Assembly: GCF_002865645.1 (NCBI RefSeq)
Contig: NW_020194637.1
Coordinates: 124,001 to 188,000 of the forward strand
Length of the DNA: 64,000 nucleotides
Source: Hyaloscypha bicolor E
Taxonomy: Eukaryota > Ascomycota > Leotiomycetes > Helotiales > Hyaloscyphaceae
Direction: 5' to 3'
The position numbers were made by a program, and so were the translations under genes. The notes below the pieces were generated by a model. That model was not told the DNA's origin and searched no databases. It saw only the letters and a list, made by a program, of their open reading frames with translations. Below are positions 12,889-22,758 of the stretch, piece by piece. The first letter of the stretch is position 1. The number at the start of each line of letters is the position of its first letter.

Positions 12889-13429
12889 TAACGTCCATCC
12901 CTGCGTACCGAAAAAACCGGTATACCGAAAAAACTTTCTAGTTTAAGGGTCTTAAACCTCCACCACATAAATATATAAAGTTATAATCTGTTTGCTACTG
13001 TTCTTTAGCTATTTCTCTACAAGGGCTCGACTTATAGTCAGAAAAATACTGCAGTTTGGCTATACTATCGATCGTCCTATTAAGAGCGTCAAAAGCTGCT
13101 GAAGCTATTGCCCCTTGCTCTATTATGACTATCAACCCGTCCCCAGAACTCGGGGCCGTGGTATAGGAGCTTCTATTAAGTTCAAATATAACTCTAAAGT
13201 TTGAAGACACAGAGCACAAGGAAATCTGCCTGCCGGATTTATCCGGACAAAAGTGGGAGGTACACAAAATGTTGCATCTTAATAAGCGAGGAAGGATTTA
13301 TCGCCCTTACCTAATATTGTATTCACAGCCACTCGAGTCGTATTTTGATTACGCATTTTATAGATATCACGTGAAAGCGTGGCGCAATGTGGCGTTCTTC
13401 TAGAAGTTTCTACAAGCCACGCGTCCAGC
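12889..13429. repeat. Dispersed repeat X, copy 1
   Basis: Aligns in direct orientation with 20544-21052. Shared landmarks: TAACGTCCATCCCTGCGTAC at the left edge, two GCCGAAAAAAC-like motifs, CTCCACCACATAAATATATA, a minus-strand reading frame, and GTGGCGTTCTTCTAGAA near the right edge. The copies are clearly diverged. No terminal inverted repeat or target duplication is visible, so it may be a segmental duplication rather than a transposon. Confidence 0.75.
12995..13267 (-). CDS. Small conserved unknown protein inside repeat X, copy 1
   Basis: 90 codons, ending REIAKEQ before the stop. The counterpart in the second repeat copy (about 20.67-20.9 kb) keeps the same frame and stop for its last ~60 codons with many amino-acid replacements: GDGLIVIIEQG versus GDRLVAIIKQG, then AAFDALNRTIDSIA versus AAFNAVDETVESIA, then a common IAKEQ end. 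Frame retention across diverged copies argues for a real protein or the last exon of one. The Met used here may not be the true start, since an upstream exon could exist. No signal peptide, membrane segment or known domain is evident. Identity unknown. Confidence 0.45.
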   Translation of the reverse strand: MCTSHFCPDKSGRQISLCSVSSNFRVIFELNRSSYTTAPSSGDGLIVIIEQGAIASAAFDALNRTIDSIAKLQYFSDYKSSPCREIAKEQ

Positions 13430-13523
13430 TGTGCTCGCGAGCGATTTATGGAGCATCTGCGGCTCTGCTTCATTTCTGCTATCATCAGACCTGCGACTTC
13501 ATCAAACGGCTGTCATAGACAAA

Positions 13524-14074
13524 ATGGTACTGCAAAGAGATGTCCAGGGCAGGGTTTACAAATTCAAGAGCAGGTCAGAATGCTTGGGTTTGGGCATGCT
13601 TACTCTCGATGTCACAGACGTGGTGCGCAGCCACATGGTCCTCGTCCTAGGTATTGTGCCAGGAAAGTTGGATTATGTGAAAGTCATGACAGTGAGTGCT
13701 TAAAAGTTTAAATAGTTATCTGCTAACTCCTCCAGATTACCTCGACGCGGAAGGATCAGAGCGAATATGTCCCTATCTCGCCCACACCGAAGAAGGGCTT
13801 TGCAATCCAACTTCGACTTCGAGACTACCCCGGATGGTATCACGGAGATGCTGGCCTGTTCTTTACTACACTGCGAAAGAATTCATACCTAAAGATTGAC
13901 TCGTCCTACGAGGTACCGATACAAATGTTAGTCGAGGAACCAGATTGTCTCGGCAATCCTTTAATGATTTGGCCTAAAAATCGAGGGGGTCTGGGAGAGC
14001 TTCGAGATCATGTTCAACGTCGTGATTTGATTCGCAAGAAAGAGAAGCAGAGAGAAGTGGAGGACGGTGTTTAA
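13524..14074 (+). CDS. Orphan two-exon gene, 168 aa
   Basis: Exon 1 is 13524-13692 and exon 2 13737-14074, joined over a 44-bp intron with GTGAGT donor, a CTAAC branch-like motif and a CCAG acceptor. The spliced frame is open to a TAA at 14074. The N-terminal part is beta-rich (MVLQRDVQGRVYKFKSRS). The middle has RDYPGWYHGDAGLFFTTL and the C-terminus is highly charged (RRDLIRKKEKQREVEDGV). An in-frame ATG at 13431 would give 199 aa but lies at the edge of repeat X, so I prefer 13524. No signal peptide or membrane helix. I do not recognise the family. The upstream boundary is the least certain part. Confidence 0.6.
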
Positions 14075-14502
14075 CAAGCACTTGTTCTTATGAAGACCTT
14101 CAAATCCGCTCACCCGAAGTACCAGCTGGAAAGTCGGTATTTCGGTACCATATCGCAGGACGACTGTGGATATGTGTCTGTTCAACGATCAGATAACGCT
14201 CAGCTTCGTTTGATGGAGCTGTCGACGTAGGGCTATATAATACTGGACCATTCCAGTATGATATAGTCGAATGGGAGGTTACGAAATTCATACGCAGGAG
14301 TCGAGTGGAGTCGAGTGGTTTCTCACAATCTATAGATGGTTTGCGCAGTCGATGTGTCATGCAGCAACCGCTTGATGTGAATGAAATGTGATACGAACAA
14401 AATGAATGTTTCCAGCAACCGATCCACCCAGTGCTTCCACCAACGTCTACCTACTATTACATTATCTCTTCAAAGGTATTCGTGAAAGATAGAGAGCATG
14501 TA
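14075..14502. other. Intergenic, no gene seen
   Basis: Normal composition; both strands carry only short frames without recognisable motifs. It separates the plus-strand orphan gene from minus-strand frames, so it would hold both 3' ends. Confidence 0.5.
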
Positions 14503-14724
14503 TTACTCCAGCTCTGCCTCTAAAGAGCTGGCCTTGTAAGAAACGTCATCCATCATAGCCTCTTTCACTGCCCTCTGCTCCTGCTTTGCGAATATGCCTT
14601 CCCGGTCTGGATCAAGATGCTCTGGTGGTGTGCGTCTCCTCGCTGTAGCTTCGGCACGCTCGAGAAAGGTAAGTAATGTTTCCGCCGAGATGTGAATGCT
14701 TTGATTCTGAAGATACAGGATCAA
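14503..14724 (-). CDS. Possible 73-aa frame or last exon of the 2EXR-like gene
   Basis: Charged, helix-prone sequence (AETLLTFLERAEATARRRTP and AKQEQRAVKEAMMDD). It lies just 3' of the 2EXR-like gene on the same strand, 30 bp beyond its stop. I could not find a convincing donor/acceptor pair to join it. It may be a separate small gene, an alternative terminal exon or chance. On the opposite strand a good GTAAGT donor (14668) and ACAG acceptor exist, which weakens the minus-strand reading. Confidence 0.25.
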   Translation of the reverse strand: MILYLQNQSIHISAETLLTFLERAEATARRRTPPEHLDPDREGIFAKQEQRAVKEAMMDDVSYKASSLEAELE

Positions 14725-14754
14725 TCATCTCCCCTAAGAAAGCGACATATCTGT

Positions 14755-16230
14755 TCAATCGTAGTCCGAATCATTCTTCCAATAGGGATCATGTCTTCTC
14801 CGGTAATATTCCTCCGTCCACTGCTCGTCCTCTTCCTCTTGCTCTCTCTGCCATTCGAGGAGGAGCTGCTCATGATTATATGCATCGCAATCTTCTTTGT
14901 TATCGAATTCGACTCGGTCATCATCACTGATCCAAACTTTCTTCGGGAGTTTTGTGACCTCGACGGTCCATCCACGGTCGCGTATCTTTGTCCGATATTC
15001 GCTTAGATCCTCTGCGGTGTACACCTGGAAATTGACGATGATCTCTTTCAGTGATGGGATAGCCTTGAAGCGCGTGTCGAGCAAATCTAGTGCCTCTGCA
15101 GAGATAGGCGAATCGTCGAAGGCGTAGTTCGCGGAATCTGGTGGAAGCAATAGTTCGAGAGTAGTGATGCTTGTACAGGTATCTCGGATGAGTTCCAGAT
15201 TTTTGATATGCGCTTCGTGAAGCATAGCTCCCTCATGCCGGAAATCGTGAAAGGTAGGGAAGGTAATGCAGATGTGGCGAATAAGGCTTGCTTGGGATCC
15301 GATCTGGCGAAGGAATGGGGCGATGTGAGGACTGTCCGTGGCAGATGGCGTCGAAACAAAAATATCAGGAAATCGAAAGCGGTTGTTGGAATACAAAAGT
15401 GAGCTGGCTTCGCCGTGTACCTTCTTATTGACGCGGAGGAGCGCCGGACAGAGACCTTCCCTTTTGGACCGAAACAGGGGCGGTGACGGAGGGCCATAGC
15501 TCGCTACGAAGACGATGGGTTCTGAGTGAACAAGGAGTTCCGAATAGATCTTGAGCCGGATCTCGATGACAAAGTCGAAGAACCTGAGGCCCGAGACTCG
15601 AGAAGGGCTGGGTGGCGAAGGTGAGGACGATGCATTTTGGTATAAGTGGGGTGAGTTTGCTCTCTTGTTCTGGAGAGCTTCTTTGACTCGAAAGGTCTGG
15701 TATACTCCTTCATGTTCTTTCAGCTTCTGCCACGCCTTATAAACATCTATCGGGTCATGTGGAGCAATCTCGCTCGCATGATATGTAAACGACCGGCCCC
15801 CCTCCAACCAATACTCGAGGTTATGAAAGTATTGCTTGGCCACGATGTAGACCTCCCGCAGATAGTTGGCGACCTCTGGATCGTGCCTGACGAGCTTGGA
15901 CGAGAATCGCAGGAAGTACTCGCATCGATATGGAATTATAGCACCCTCGCCGAATTGGAAGTATATATAGGCGTCTTCAGCTCCCGGCTCTCCGACAATA
16001 CAGATGAGAGGTTTCCCTGTAACGGGGTGGACGGCGTCTTTGTATTTTTGCAGTACTTCTTCGAGGAAGTGGTCGTAGAGGCCCTGGCAGCTAGAATTGA
16101 GGGCTGGGTAGATGTCGAACCCCTCATCGACTCCCATTGTGTATATCTCATCGAATGATCGGCCGGTGAGTAATGTGTGGGAATTGAACCTGTACAGCAC
16201 AGTTTGTTTGCGAAGATATAGGACTCTCAA
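14755..16230 (-). CDS. 2EXR/F-box-like domain protein, 491 aa
   Basis: Intronless. Residues about 215-275 match the fungal 2EXR/F-box-like pattern: LRFFDFVIEIRLKIYSELLV, then LCPALLRVNKKVHGEASSLL and YSNNRFRFPD. Such proteins are numerous in Pezizomycotina and are usually taken as substrate adaptors or orphan F-box relatives; here this is inference. The C-terminal half resembles the helical scaffold of that family (ITTLELLLPPD, then PSLKEIIVNFQ) and ends in an acidic tail. The N-terminal ~190 residues form an unrelated globular region I do not recognise, with a Ser/Pro linker at 200-212 separating the two. A second possible start is Met32 (16137). Flanked by unrelated orphan genes. Confidence 0.7.
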   Translation of the reverse strand: MRVLYLRKQTVLYRFNSHTLLTGRSFDEIYTMGVDEGFDIYPALNSSCQGLYDHFLEEVLQKYKDAVHPVTGKPLICIVGEPGAEDAYIYFQFGEGAIIPYRCEYFLRFSSKLVRHDPEVANYLREVYIVAKQYFHNLEYWLEGGRSFTYHASEIAPHDPIDVYKAWQKLKEHEGVYQTFRVKEALQNKRANSPHLYQNASSSPSPPSPSRVSGLRFFDFVIEIRLKIYSELLVHSEPIVFVASYGPPSPPLFRSKREGLCPALLRVNKKVHGEASSLLYSNNRFRFPDIFVSTPSATDSPHIAPFLRQIGSQASLIRHICITFPTFHDFRHEGAMLHEAHIKNLELIRDTCTSITTLELLLPPDSANYAFDDSPISAEALDLLDTRFKAIPSLKEIIVNFQVYTAEDLSEYRTKIRDRGWTVEVTKLPKKVWISDDDRVEFDNKEDCDAYNHEQLLLEWQREQEEEDEQWTEEYYRRRHDPYWKNDSDYD

Positions 16231-16719
16231 AAGCTGGTCTCGTCAACCTTTCGAGATGCGGGGGCTTGGCCGCATCGCCTAACCAGAAGAGGAAGCGCTG
16301 GTGTTCGCTCGCTGGCGAGTCACGCGTGGTTTAGCCTCTCGTCAGCCACTCCTGAACAGCCACATGCTTTGCAAATGATTACATAATTGAAAATTACAGC
16401 GTAAATGTTGTGGGACATGGGTGCCAGCCTGCGGCTCACACGAAGCCTTCGAAATTGATTGGAGTATTGGAACATTGGAATGTCAATTGGAAAACGTTAA
16501 GAATAAGTAGCTCGTACGTGTAAGGTGGATGGAATCGAAAAGATCGACTGCAGTGAGGCGTCTGAAACAGCGAGGCAAGCCACACCACCAAGACAAGAAT
16601 ATTCACACTAAGCCTATATGAGTTAGCGACTTTATTGCAGGCAGCAGTCAATGAGGAGATAACGTTGACACTTTATTTACGTCATATGCTATATTCGAGG
16701 AGTCATAAACCACTAAAAA
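16231..16719. other. Divergent intergenic region between 2EXR-like and HET genes
   Basis: It holds the 5' ends of the two divergent genes. A segment at about 16380-16412 (CATAATTGAAAATTACAGCG and following) closely resembles 20131-20163 (CATAATTGAAATTACAACG), a short dispersed repeat of unknown origin. No other feature seen. Confidence 0.5.
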
Positions 16720-18870
16720 ATGTCTCTACCATCTTATTACACAGCGTCCACCAAAGAACGCCGAGATCCACCCTTCAATAATCTCTGCGGCCAATGTAAA
16801 AAAGACTTTCCGCCTGGACAGACCTGGACCTGGACCTGGAAATGTTGCGAGGACATCGAAAAAGGCACAACTGTGAGAATATCAAGTACACGGAAGCTCA
16901 TAGACTCTGCAAAAGGCGGCTGTCATCTCTGCATTTTGATATTAGGAGCCTTTCATGAGACATTCTTTGCTGGTACTGATGGCAAAATCTTCGGCTTCGA
17001 TGAAGGCAAATATCAGCTACAGGCTGTGCAAGACATTCCTGGTTGGACACTGAAGCTCTTTCTAGACTGTCCAAATCTCCGACGTCTTTCAGATTTGAGC
17101 TTCCCATCGGATGATCTAAGAGTGGACTTACTACTTTTGTTGCTTCATGACCAACCTAAGGAATTCAACACAGGGAAAGGTGTTTGGACTCTTGATACCA
17201 CTCGAGCAGGGACCATATCCCAGATGGATTCTGTTCAGATAGACTCCGTGTGCAACCTAGGCTCATCTGCCATTGTTCAGATCAAGACCTGGATGGAAGT
17301 GTGCCAGCGAGATCACCAAGTGTGCAAAAACCGACAGGATATCCCGTTTTCTGCAACCGAGCCTCAATTTCGACTCATTGATGTCGGTAACAGTGTGGAA
17401 AGTGCTGTTTATCTCGTATACAGCGGAGATATAGTTGGAGACTTCAATTACATCACATTGAGCCACCGTTGGACAGAGGAGACAGATAAGACAAAACTTA
17501 CGCGATCCAACCTCCACCAATATCTCACGTGTATGCCATATATGGATTGGCCGGCGACGTTTCGTCAAACGATTTCAATAGCACGTCAGTTACAAATCAA
17601 ATATGTCTGGATAGATTCTTTATGTATCATTCAGGACCAGCAAGACTGGGCTGTTCAGTCACAACTCATGCATAGGATCTATGCAGGCGGAGTATTGAAC
17701 CTAGCAGCAGTTACAACGCCAACGATGGCAAATGGCCTCCAACTCCACCGCGATCCTTTGGAAATATCACCATGTATCCTCTCTGGTCGAGTTCCAGAAT
17801 ATGGTACTTCTGTCCGTTACTTCTTGTGCTGGCGCCCCAACGAATTTAGAGATCGCGTGGACAATTCACCACTCTACCAGCGTGGCTGGACTTTCCAGGA
17901 GCGTCTACTATCAAAGCGGACCGTTCATTTTGGGCCCCAATTATATTGGGAGTGTGCAGCTTTACACGCATCTGAGACGTTCCCGATTGGTGTTGATACC
18001 CCGGATCAGCCTACATTTGTTGACGACTTTGTGCAGAGGCTAAAGACTCAGCTCCAAACTCCGAGGCAAGGCGAGGATAAAGCACGAGCAGCTCGAGATC
18101 TACACAGCATCTGGTGTTCTATTGTGAGATTCTACTCAAAAACCGAGCTCACAAAAGAAAGCGATAGGCTGGTCGCCATAAGCGGTATAGCAACTAGTAT
18201 TATGAACCTGTATGCATTCCAGTCCGACGAATACATTGCTGCCACATGGAAACCATGTCTTCCAGAACAGTTGTTATGGGCCCGAGATGAAAACTGCTCT
18301 CACTGGAGCAAAGACAAAGGGAACTTTGACTATGCACCATCCTGGTCGTGGGCCTCATGCTCTGGTAGAACGAGGTTTACGAAACTTAACTTCCGACCAC
18401 CATTTGGCCGTACATACCTTATCAGAGTTGACTCAATTGGCGATTTTGAGAAGTCAGCCGGTATACCCCAAAAAGAGTCTATGCTATTGGGTGGCAACTT
18501 AATTTCAGTGGTATTCAAGCCTGAAATCTGGAAAAGACGACGTTTTGAGCGAAACTTCTATGTCGCTGCTTCCGAGGTGCACAAGAATACGTCTAGTAAT
18601 AGCCAAATTCTCATCGAGCTCGATAGACCAGTCCCATCTTGCATTAGTCACACAAAGCTATTGCCCGTGTGGAATGAATTAGGGACAATTGAGGGTCTTT
18701 TCCTAGGCTTAATGAAAGAAGCCAGTAACGAAGTGGCAGTTTATCGACGGCTTGGTTATTTCACTTGCCAATCTCATGATTTGTATGGCGAGGCCGGTGT
18801 TTGTATGAATGAGCTAGAGTCAGAGACAGAGCACATTCTCCAGACAACACCACTGTTCAAATTGGTATAA
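16720..18870 (+). CDS. HET-domain protein, 716 aa
   Basis: Intronless frame with all three HET blocks: YITLSHRW at about residue 244, YVWIDSLCIIQDQQDW at about 295, and RGWTFQERLLSKRTVHFG at about 388. The N-terminus has a CGQCKKDF and later CxxC pattern resembling the zinc-ribbon-like start of many HET genes. The C-terminal ~300 residues are typical HET extension (WSWASCSGR at about 545). HET proteins execute heterokaryon-incompatibility cell death after non-self recognition, often paired with NLRs; a HET-NB-ARC gene lies 2.7 kb downstream. The start at 16720 follows an A-rich leader (AAAAATG). No breaks seen, so it is probably functional. The reading is secure at family level; partner and trigger are unknown. 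Confidence 0.9.
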   Translation: MSLPSYYTASTKERRDPPFNNLCGQCKKDFPPGQTWTWTWKCCEDIEKGTTVRISSTRKLIDSAKGGCHLCILILGAFHETFFAGTDGKIFGFDEGKYQLQAVQDIPGWTLKLFLDCPNLRRLSDLSFPSDDLRVDLLLLLLHDQPKEFNTGKGVWTLDTTRAGTISQMDSVQIDSVCNLGSSAIVQIKTWMEVCQRDHQVCKNRQDIPFSATEPQFRLIDVGNSVESAVYLVYSGDIVGDFNYITLSHRWTEETDKTKLTRSNLHQYLTCMPYMDWPATFRQTISIARQLQIKYVWIDSLCIIQDQQDWAVQSQLMHRIYAGGVLNLAAVTTPTMANGLQLHRDPLEISPCILSGRVPEYGTSVRYFLCWRPNEFRDRVDNSPLYQRGWTFQERLLSKRTVHFGPQLYWECAALHASETFPIGVDTPDQPTFVDDFVQRLKTQLQTPRQGEDKARAARDLHSIWCSIVRFYSKTELTKESDRLVAISGIATSIMNLYAFQSDEYIAATWKPCLPEQLLWARDENCSHWSKDKGNFDYAPSWSWASCSGRTRFTKLNFRPPFGRTYLIRVDSIGDFEKSAGIPQKESMLLGGNLISVVFKPEIWKRRRFERNFYVAASEVHKNTSSNSQILIELDRPVPSCISHTKLLPVWNELGTIEGLFLGLMKEASNEVAVYRRLGYFTCQSHDLYGEAGVCMNELESETEHILQTTPLFKLV

Positions 18871-19046
18871 GAGCTCAGGTTGCTTATGCAAAGACCCAGG
18901 CTATACCGTCTTCTATCACATCTCGCCACACCTTGAATTCTTCGTAGTGGGAAATCCAGTCGAGCGGAGCTCTAGCTCCAAAGTTTCGTGCAAAACCATC
19001 AAAAGGGGTTCCCTATGGCCAAGTGCAGTATTATTCTCACGATTTC

Positions 19047-19799
19047 TCAACCTAGAAGTTTCTTGCTACTGCCGTCAGGAAATCCAACCCTATACTTTCC
19101 CAATGCAGCAATTTGAGGTACATCTTCTTCTGTCATTTGACCTGTTCTAAACCTCTCTATTGCACCTGTCTCGATGGCCGAATATATTTCCGGATGCCGA
19201 ACTTCTACAGATACGGATTAAATCAAAGAGATAAGACAGTTATTTGAGGGCAACTCACTGTGTTTCTCCAACTCTCTCTCGAAATTCCTATCTGATTCTA
19301 CCTTCTTCTCGAGATACTGATTTTCGTACATCTTTTTGATAACCCTCGCAGTAATATCCACCATAGTCAGCGGCGTATTAATATACTCATGATCCATACC
19401 CAAACTTCCTTCGTGCTTTACCAGAATGACGTCCCCCTTGAAAAAGAGTCGTTCCGCTGGTGGGGCGAATTTAATAACGTCTCTGCAGGCCTGATTAACT
19501 GGCAACTTGGGGGAAGTGGTATAGTAAAGACAATAGTTCCCCCAAGTGTCCGGGTTTTCAGATTGTAACCAGTCCCTGCTTGGGTTATTGTCAACCTGGA
19601 AGTCGACGAAATCTCGTTCTAGGAAAGCGGGCTCCAGCCATGGCCTTAAGTCTGGGAGGTAGTCATAAAAGTCGACCGAACCATCTCCTTCGGATTTTTG
19701 TTTGATACTGTATGATACAAGCCGAACTGAGGTACCATCGGCAGGGAAAATAAGAGCACTCCGCTGAGTAGCACTGTTCGAGTTGCCAACTTCCATCAT
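19047..19799 (-). CDS. Orphan two-exon gene, 232 aa
   Basis: Exon 1 is 19799-19259 and exon 2 19204-19047, with a 54-bp intron (GTGAGT donor, CTGTAG acceptor). Splicing replaces a short unsupported tail with a well-formed C-terminus containing RHPEIYSAIETGAIERF and EEDVPQIAALGKYRVGFPDG. Exon 1 includes DLRPWLEPAFLERDF and LTMVDITARVIKKMYE. No signal peptide or membrane segment. The protein looks soluble and acidic to neutral. I do not recognise the family. It lies between the HET gene and the HET-NB-ARC gene, so a role at this locus is possible but unsupported. The lengths sum to a whole number of codons with one in-frame TGA at the end. Confidence 0.62.
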
Positions 19800-20543
19800 T
19801 CGTGACTTCTACCGTACTGTCTTGTGCTGTACTGTGGTATACTGGGGAGGTCGGAAAGGAGAAGGCGATCGACGAATAATACCGTGAGCCTACAGGAGAC
19901 TGTGAGTAGGATACTAATAAGGGAAATCTAGTATGCAGTCGTACATTGGGACGAGCAGAAAATCAGGATAATGCTGGATTATAGGGAGTTGAGTGGTGGC
20001 AAGTGCGGGGAAAGCAGGGTTACGGTCTAAGACCGATTTTCGTGCCTCAGGCACCGAAGTCATTACTAAGCTAGATGTGGCGTACCAGGCCACAGAACCT
20101 CCAGCCACTAATCGCATTTGTGCCTAAGGCTTCATAATTGAAATTACAACGTAAATATTGCGGGGTTGTTTTGCACCAACCAAAATCGTCTCGCTTTGAT
20201 CCGAGGTACAGATCCGCGTGGCGATCTTGCATGAAATCTGCACGCCACAGCAGCCACCAAGGCTAATGACGATTCCCTGCATCGTAGTGAGGCCTGAGAG
20301 CTCGGATAACTCCTTTATAAGTATTAGGGATGGTATAAGCTCGGTGGTGGAAGCTATAGTAGAGGAAGTCTATTACGCTATAAAAGGATACTCTTTGCAA
20401 ATCAGGCGTGAGGGCGACGATGCGAACGTGATTTTCTAGTAGGAGGGGTTCAGGGTGTCCGGGAGTAGCTATGGAACATAATTTATTAAAAATTATAAGA
20501 GATATTAAAGTGTGCATAGATTTTAAAATGCTCAAAGTCAAAG
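19800..20543. other. Intergenic, no gene seen
   Basis: Moderately AT-rich on the right side. Contains the second copy of the short CATAATTGAAA-type repeat (20131-20163). Small frames on both strands show no motif or conserved frame. Confidence 0.5.
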
Positions 20544-21052
20544 TAACGTCTATCCCTGCGTGCCGAAAAACCCGGTGTGCCGAAAAAACTTCACAGTTTG
20601 GAGGTCTTAAATCTCCACCACATAAATATATAAAGTTATAATCTGTTTGCTATTGTTCCTTAGCTATTTTTCTATAAGAGCTCGGGTTAAAGGAAGAAAA
20701 TACTACAGTTGTAGCAATGCTCTCGACCGTCTCGTCGACAGCGTTGAAAGCGGCTTTGTCTGTTCCCCCCTGTTTTATTATAGCCACCAGTCTGTCTCCA
20801 AGTTTCGGGGCAATAACATGAAGGTTTAATTAAGAAAGAATAATACCTCGAAGCTTTAAAGACACGAAGTACAAGAAAATCTACATGCCGAGTTTATCCG
20901 GGCAGAGGGGGAGGCACACAAAAAACTAAGCGAATTTATTACACTTATATAATGCGTATTAACAGTCACTTTACTCGTATTACTTTGTCCATTATACCAA
21001 ATTTATATAAAGTGTGGCGTTCTTCTAGAAACTTCCATAAGCTGCCGCGTGC
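20544..21052. repeat. Dispersed repeat X, copy 2
   Basis: Diverged direct copy of 12889-13429, about 7.6 kb away, with the same left edge (TAACGTCTATCCCTGCGTGC) and right landmark (GTGGCGTTCTTCTAGAA at 21013). It has more TA-rich substitutions than copy 1, suggesting mild RIP. Confidence 0.75.
20663..20940 (-). pseudogene. Second copy of the repeat X small protein, partly degraded
   Basis: The last ~60 codons stay in frame with the copy at 12995-13267 (GDRLVAIIKQG, AAFNAVDETVESIA, SYRKIAKEQ then stop). Upstream of about 20820 the homologous frame has stops where the other copy has Gln or Arg codons, so the N-terminal part appears broken. Function unknown. It is followed, in the other direction, by the HET-NB-ARC gene about 0.6 kb away. 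Confidence 0.4.
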
Positions 21053-21532
21053 CTGCTTTCGGTCTACTGTGGGCGCTGATATACAGGTTCTTCCTTACCA
21101 CAATTTGCGCCTTAGTGGTGGAAAGGTGTCAAGGCCTGAAGGGGCTGTGGGGATAAATATGGGTGTATATTGGTATATGTAAAGGAATGATGGTGCCCTA
21201 AAGGCGGGGAAGAAGCTATATATAAATCTGTGTGTGGCCTGTGCGTAGCACGTGACAAAAGGCGATGCATGGCTCGATCGCGCATCCGACTTGGAATGGC
21301 CCAGACAGCCGCCATGATCTTCTGCAGTGGCTAGCCGCGATCAGCTGGTCTGGCGCTTGTAGCGATGATGCGCAACCACGCCATGCCGCGAGGCTGTCGC
21401 CAAGCTGAGTCGTACGAGCACAACCTCGACCGAACCTGTCTCCCACCCAAACAAATATATGCATATCGACCCTTCGACAACTATCCACCGACATTATTTC
21501 GTTCAGAGATTCTCTCCGATCCTATCTGAGTC
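21053..21532. other. Upstream region of the HET-NB-ARC gene
   Basis: Mostly normal composition. No frame with recognisable content. It should contain the promoter and 5' leader of the HET-NB-ARC gene. No clear TATA box could be chosen by eye. Confidence 0.45.
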
Positions 21533-22268
21533 ATGCGCCTACTACACTACAACGACGATGGCGAGTTCAGCCTGACGCAGTTCTTTGACGATATTCCCCC
21601 ATATGCTATCCTCTCGCACATATGGGGACTGGAGGAGGTCACCTTCGGGGACATGATGGATAGGAACATGACGAGCAAGACTGGTTTTGATAAGATTCGA
21701 TTCTGCGGAGAACAGGCCAGACGCGATGGCTTGCAATACTTCTGGGTCGATACCTGTTGTATCGACAAAACGAGCAGCGCTGAGCTCGCAGAGGCTATAA
21801 ATTCTATGTTTCGCTGGTACCGCAATGCGGCGAAATGCTACGTCTTTTTTTCGGACGTTCCGAGACCGACCGTCGGTAGTGAGGACCGGCCCTACCAGCT
21901 TCCCTGGGAATCGGCACTCCGAGCAAGCAGATGGTTTACTCGAGGCTGGACCCTTCAAGAGCTTATTACTCCGGCATCAGTTGAAATTTTCTCTAAGGAT
22001 TGGGAGCGTCTAGGTGACAAAAATTCCCTGGAGCGACTAATCTGCGAGATAACAGGAATTCCTAGCAAAGCTCTTCGAGGAACTCCGTTAGCGGATTTTA
22101 GCATGACTGAACGAATGTTATGGGCAGAACCCCGTCAGACAACTCGCGAAGAAGATATGGCATACTCGTTGCTAGGCATCTTTGACGTATATATGCCGCT
22201 TATATACGGCGAAGGGCGAGAGAATGCCGCAAGGCGGCTCCGAGAGGCAATTGACGGAAAGGAGAAGG

Positions 22269-22328
22269 GTATATCGCTCTTATTTGATTGAGGATAATAA
22301 GTTATATAGAGGTTATTGACTTAGATAG
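22269..22328 (+). other. Intron of the HET-NB-ARC gene
   Basis: GT at 22269 and AG at 22327-22328, with a TTGAC branch-like motif just upstream. Removal joins KEKG to IKYED in frame, matching the usual HET to NB-ARC linker. Without removal the HET frame ends at a TGA at 22291. Confidence 0.7.
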
Positions 22329-22458
22329 GGATCAAATACGAGGACTTTTCGATCCCGTTTAGTCTCTCTACAGCCTCTGACATCGAACATTTCGTAGCAA
22401 GAGAGGATGAGCTTGGAGAGATATACAAGGCACTGAGCGGCGACGGCTCCCGCCGTAC

Positions 22459-22758
22459 TGTAGTGGGGTTTTTTCTCTCTTGTCCCGTGACTACCGTCAC
22501 GTGTCCTGCTTCCCAGGCATGCTGGCGCTAGTTTAAGGGGTTGCATAAGACCTCCGTCCATACGTACGATTAGCCTTCCCAATATATCAACCTTCGGAGC
22601 CCCTTATTTTTGACTATTCGTATTATTTCTTTGCTGGTGCTGAGAGTCTTAATATTATTACTTCTACTTATTTAGCTTCCTACCCTCTTTACCTCCACCC
22701 ACGCATCCAACGCCTATATATGGTCCGATATCCATATAATAATCAAATCCCCATTACA
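22459..22758 (+). mobile_element. Solo LTR, family B, inside the NLR gene
   Basis: 300 bp bounded by TGTAGTGGGG and CCCCATTACA, which are near-perfect inverted ends. GTAC is duplicated on both sides (22455-22458 and 22759-22762). Removing the LTR and one GTAC restores the coding frame across SRRTVILYSLGGIGKT. A second family member starts at 40656. It probably arose by LTR-LTR recombination of a full element. Confidence 0.85.

Noticed and set aside
22313..22582. 89-codon minus-strand frame
   Set aside because: It spans the NLR exon and the solo LTR, so it arose by the insertion.
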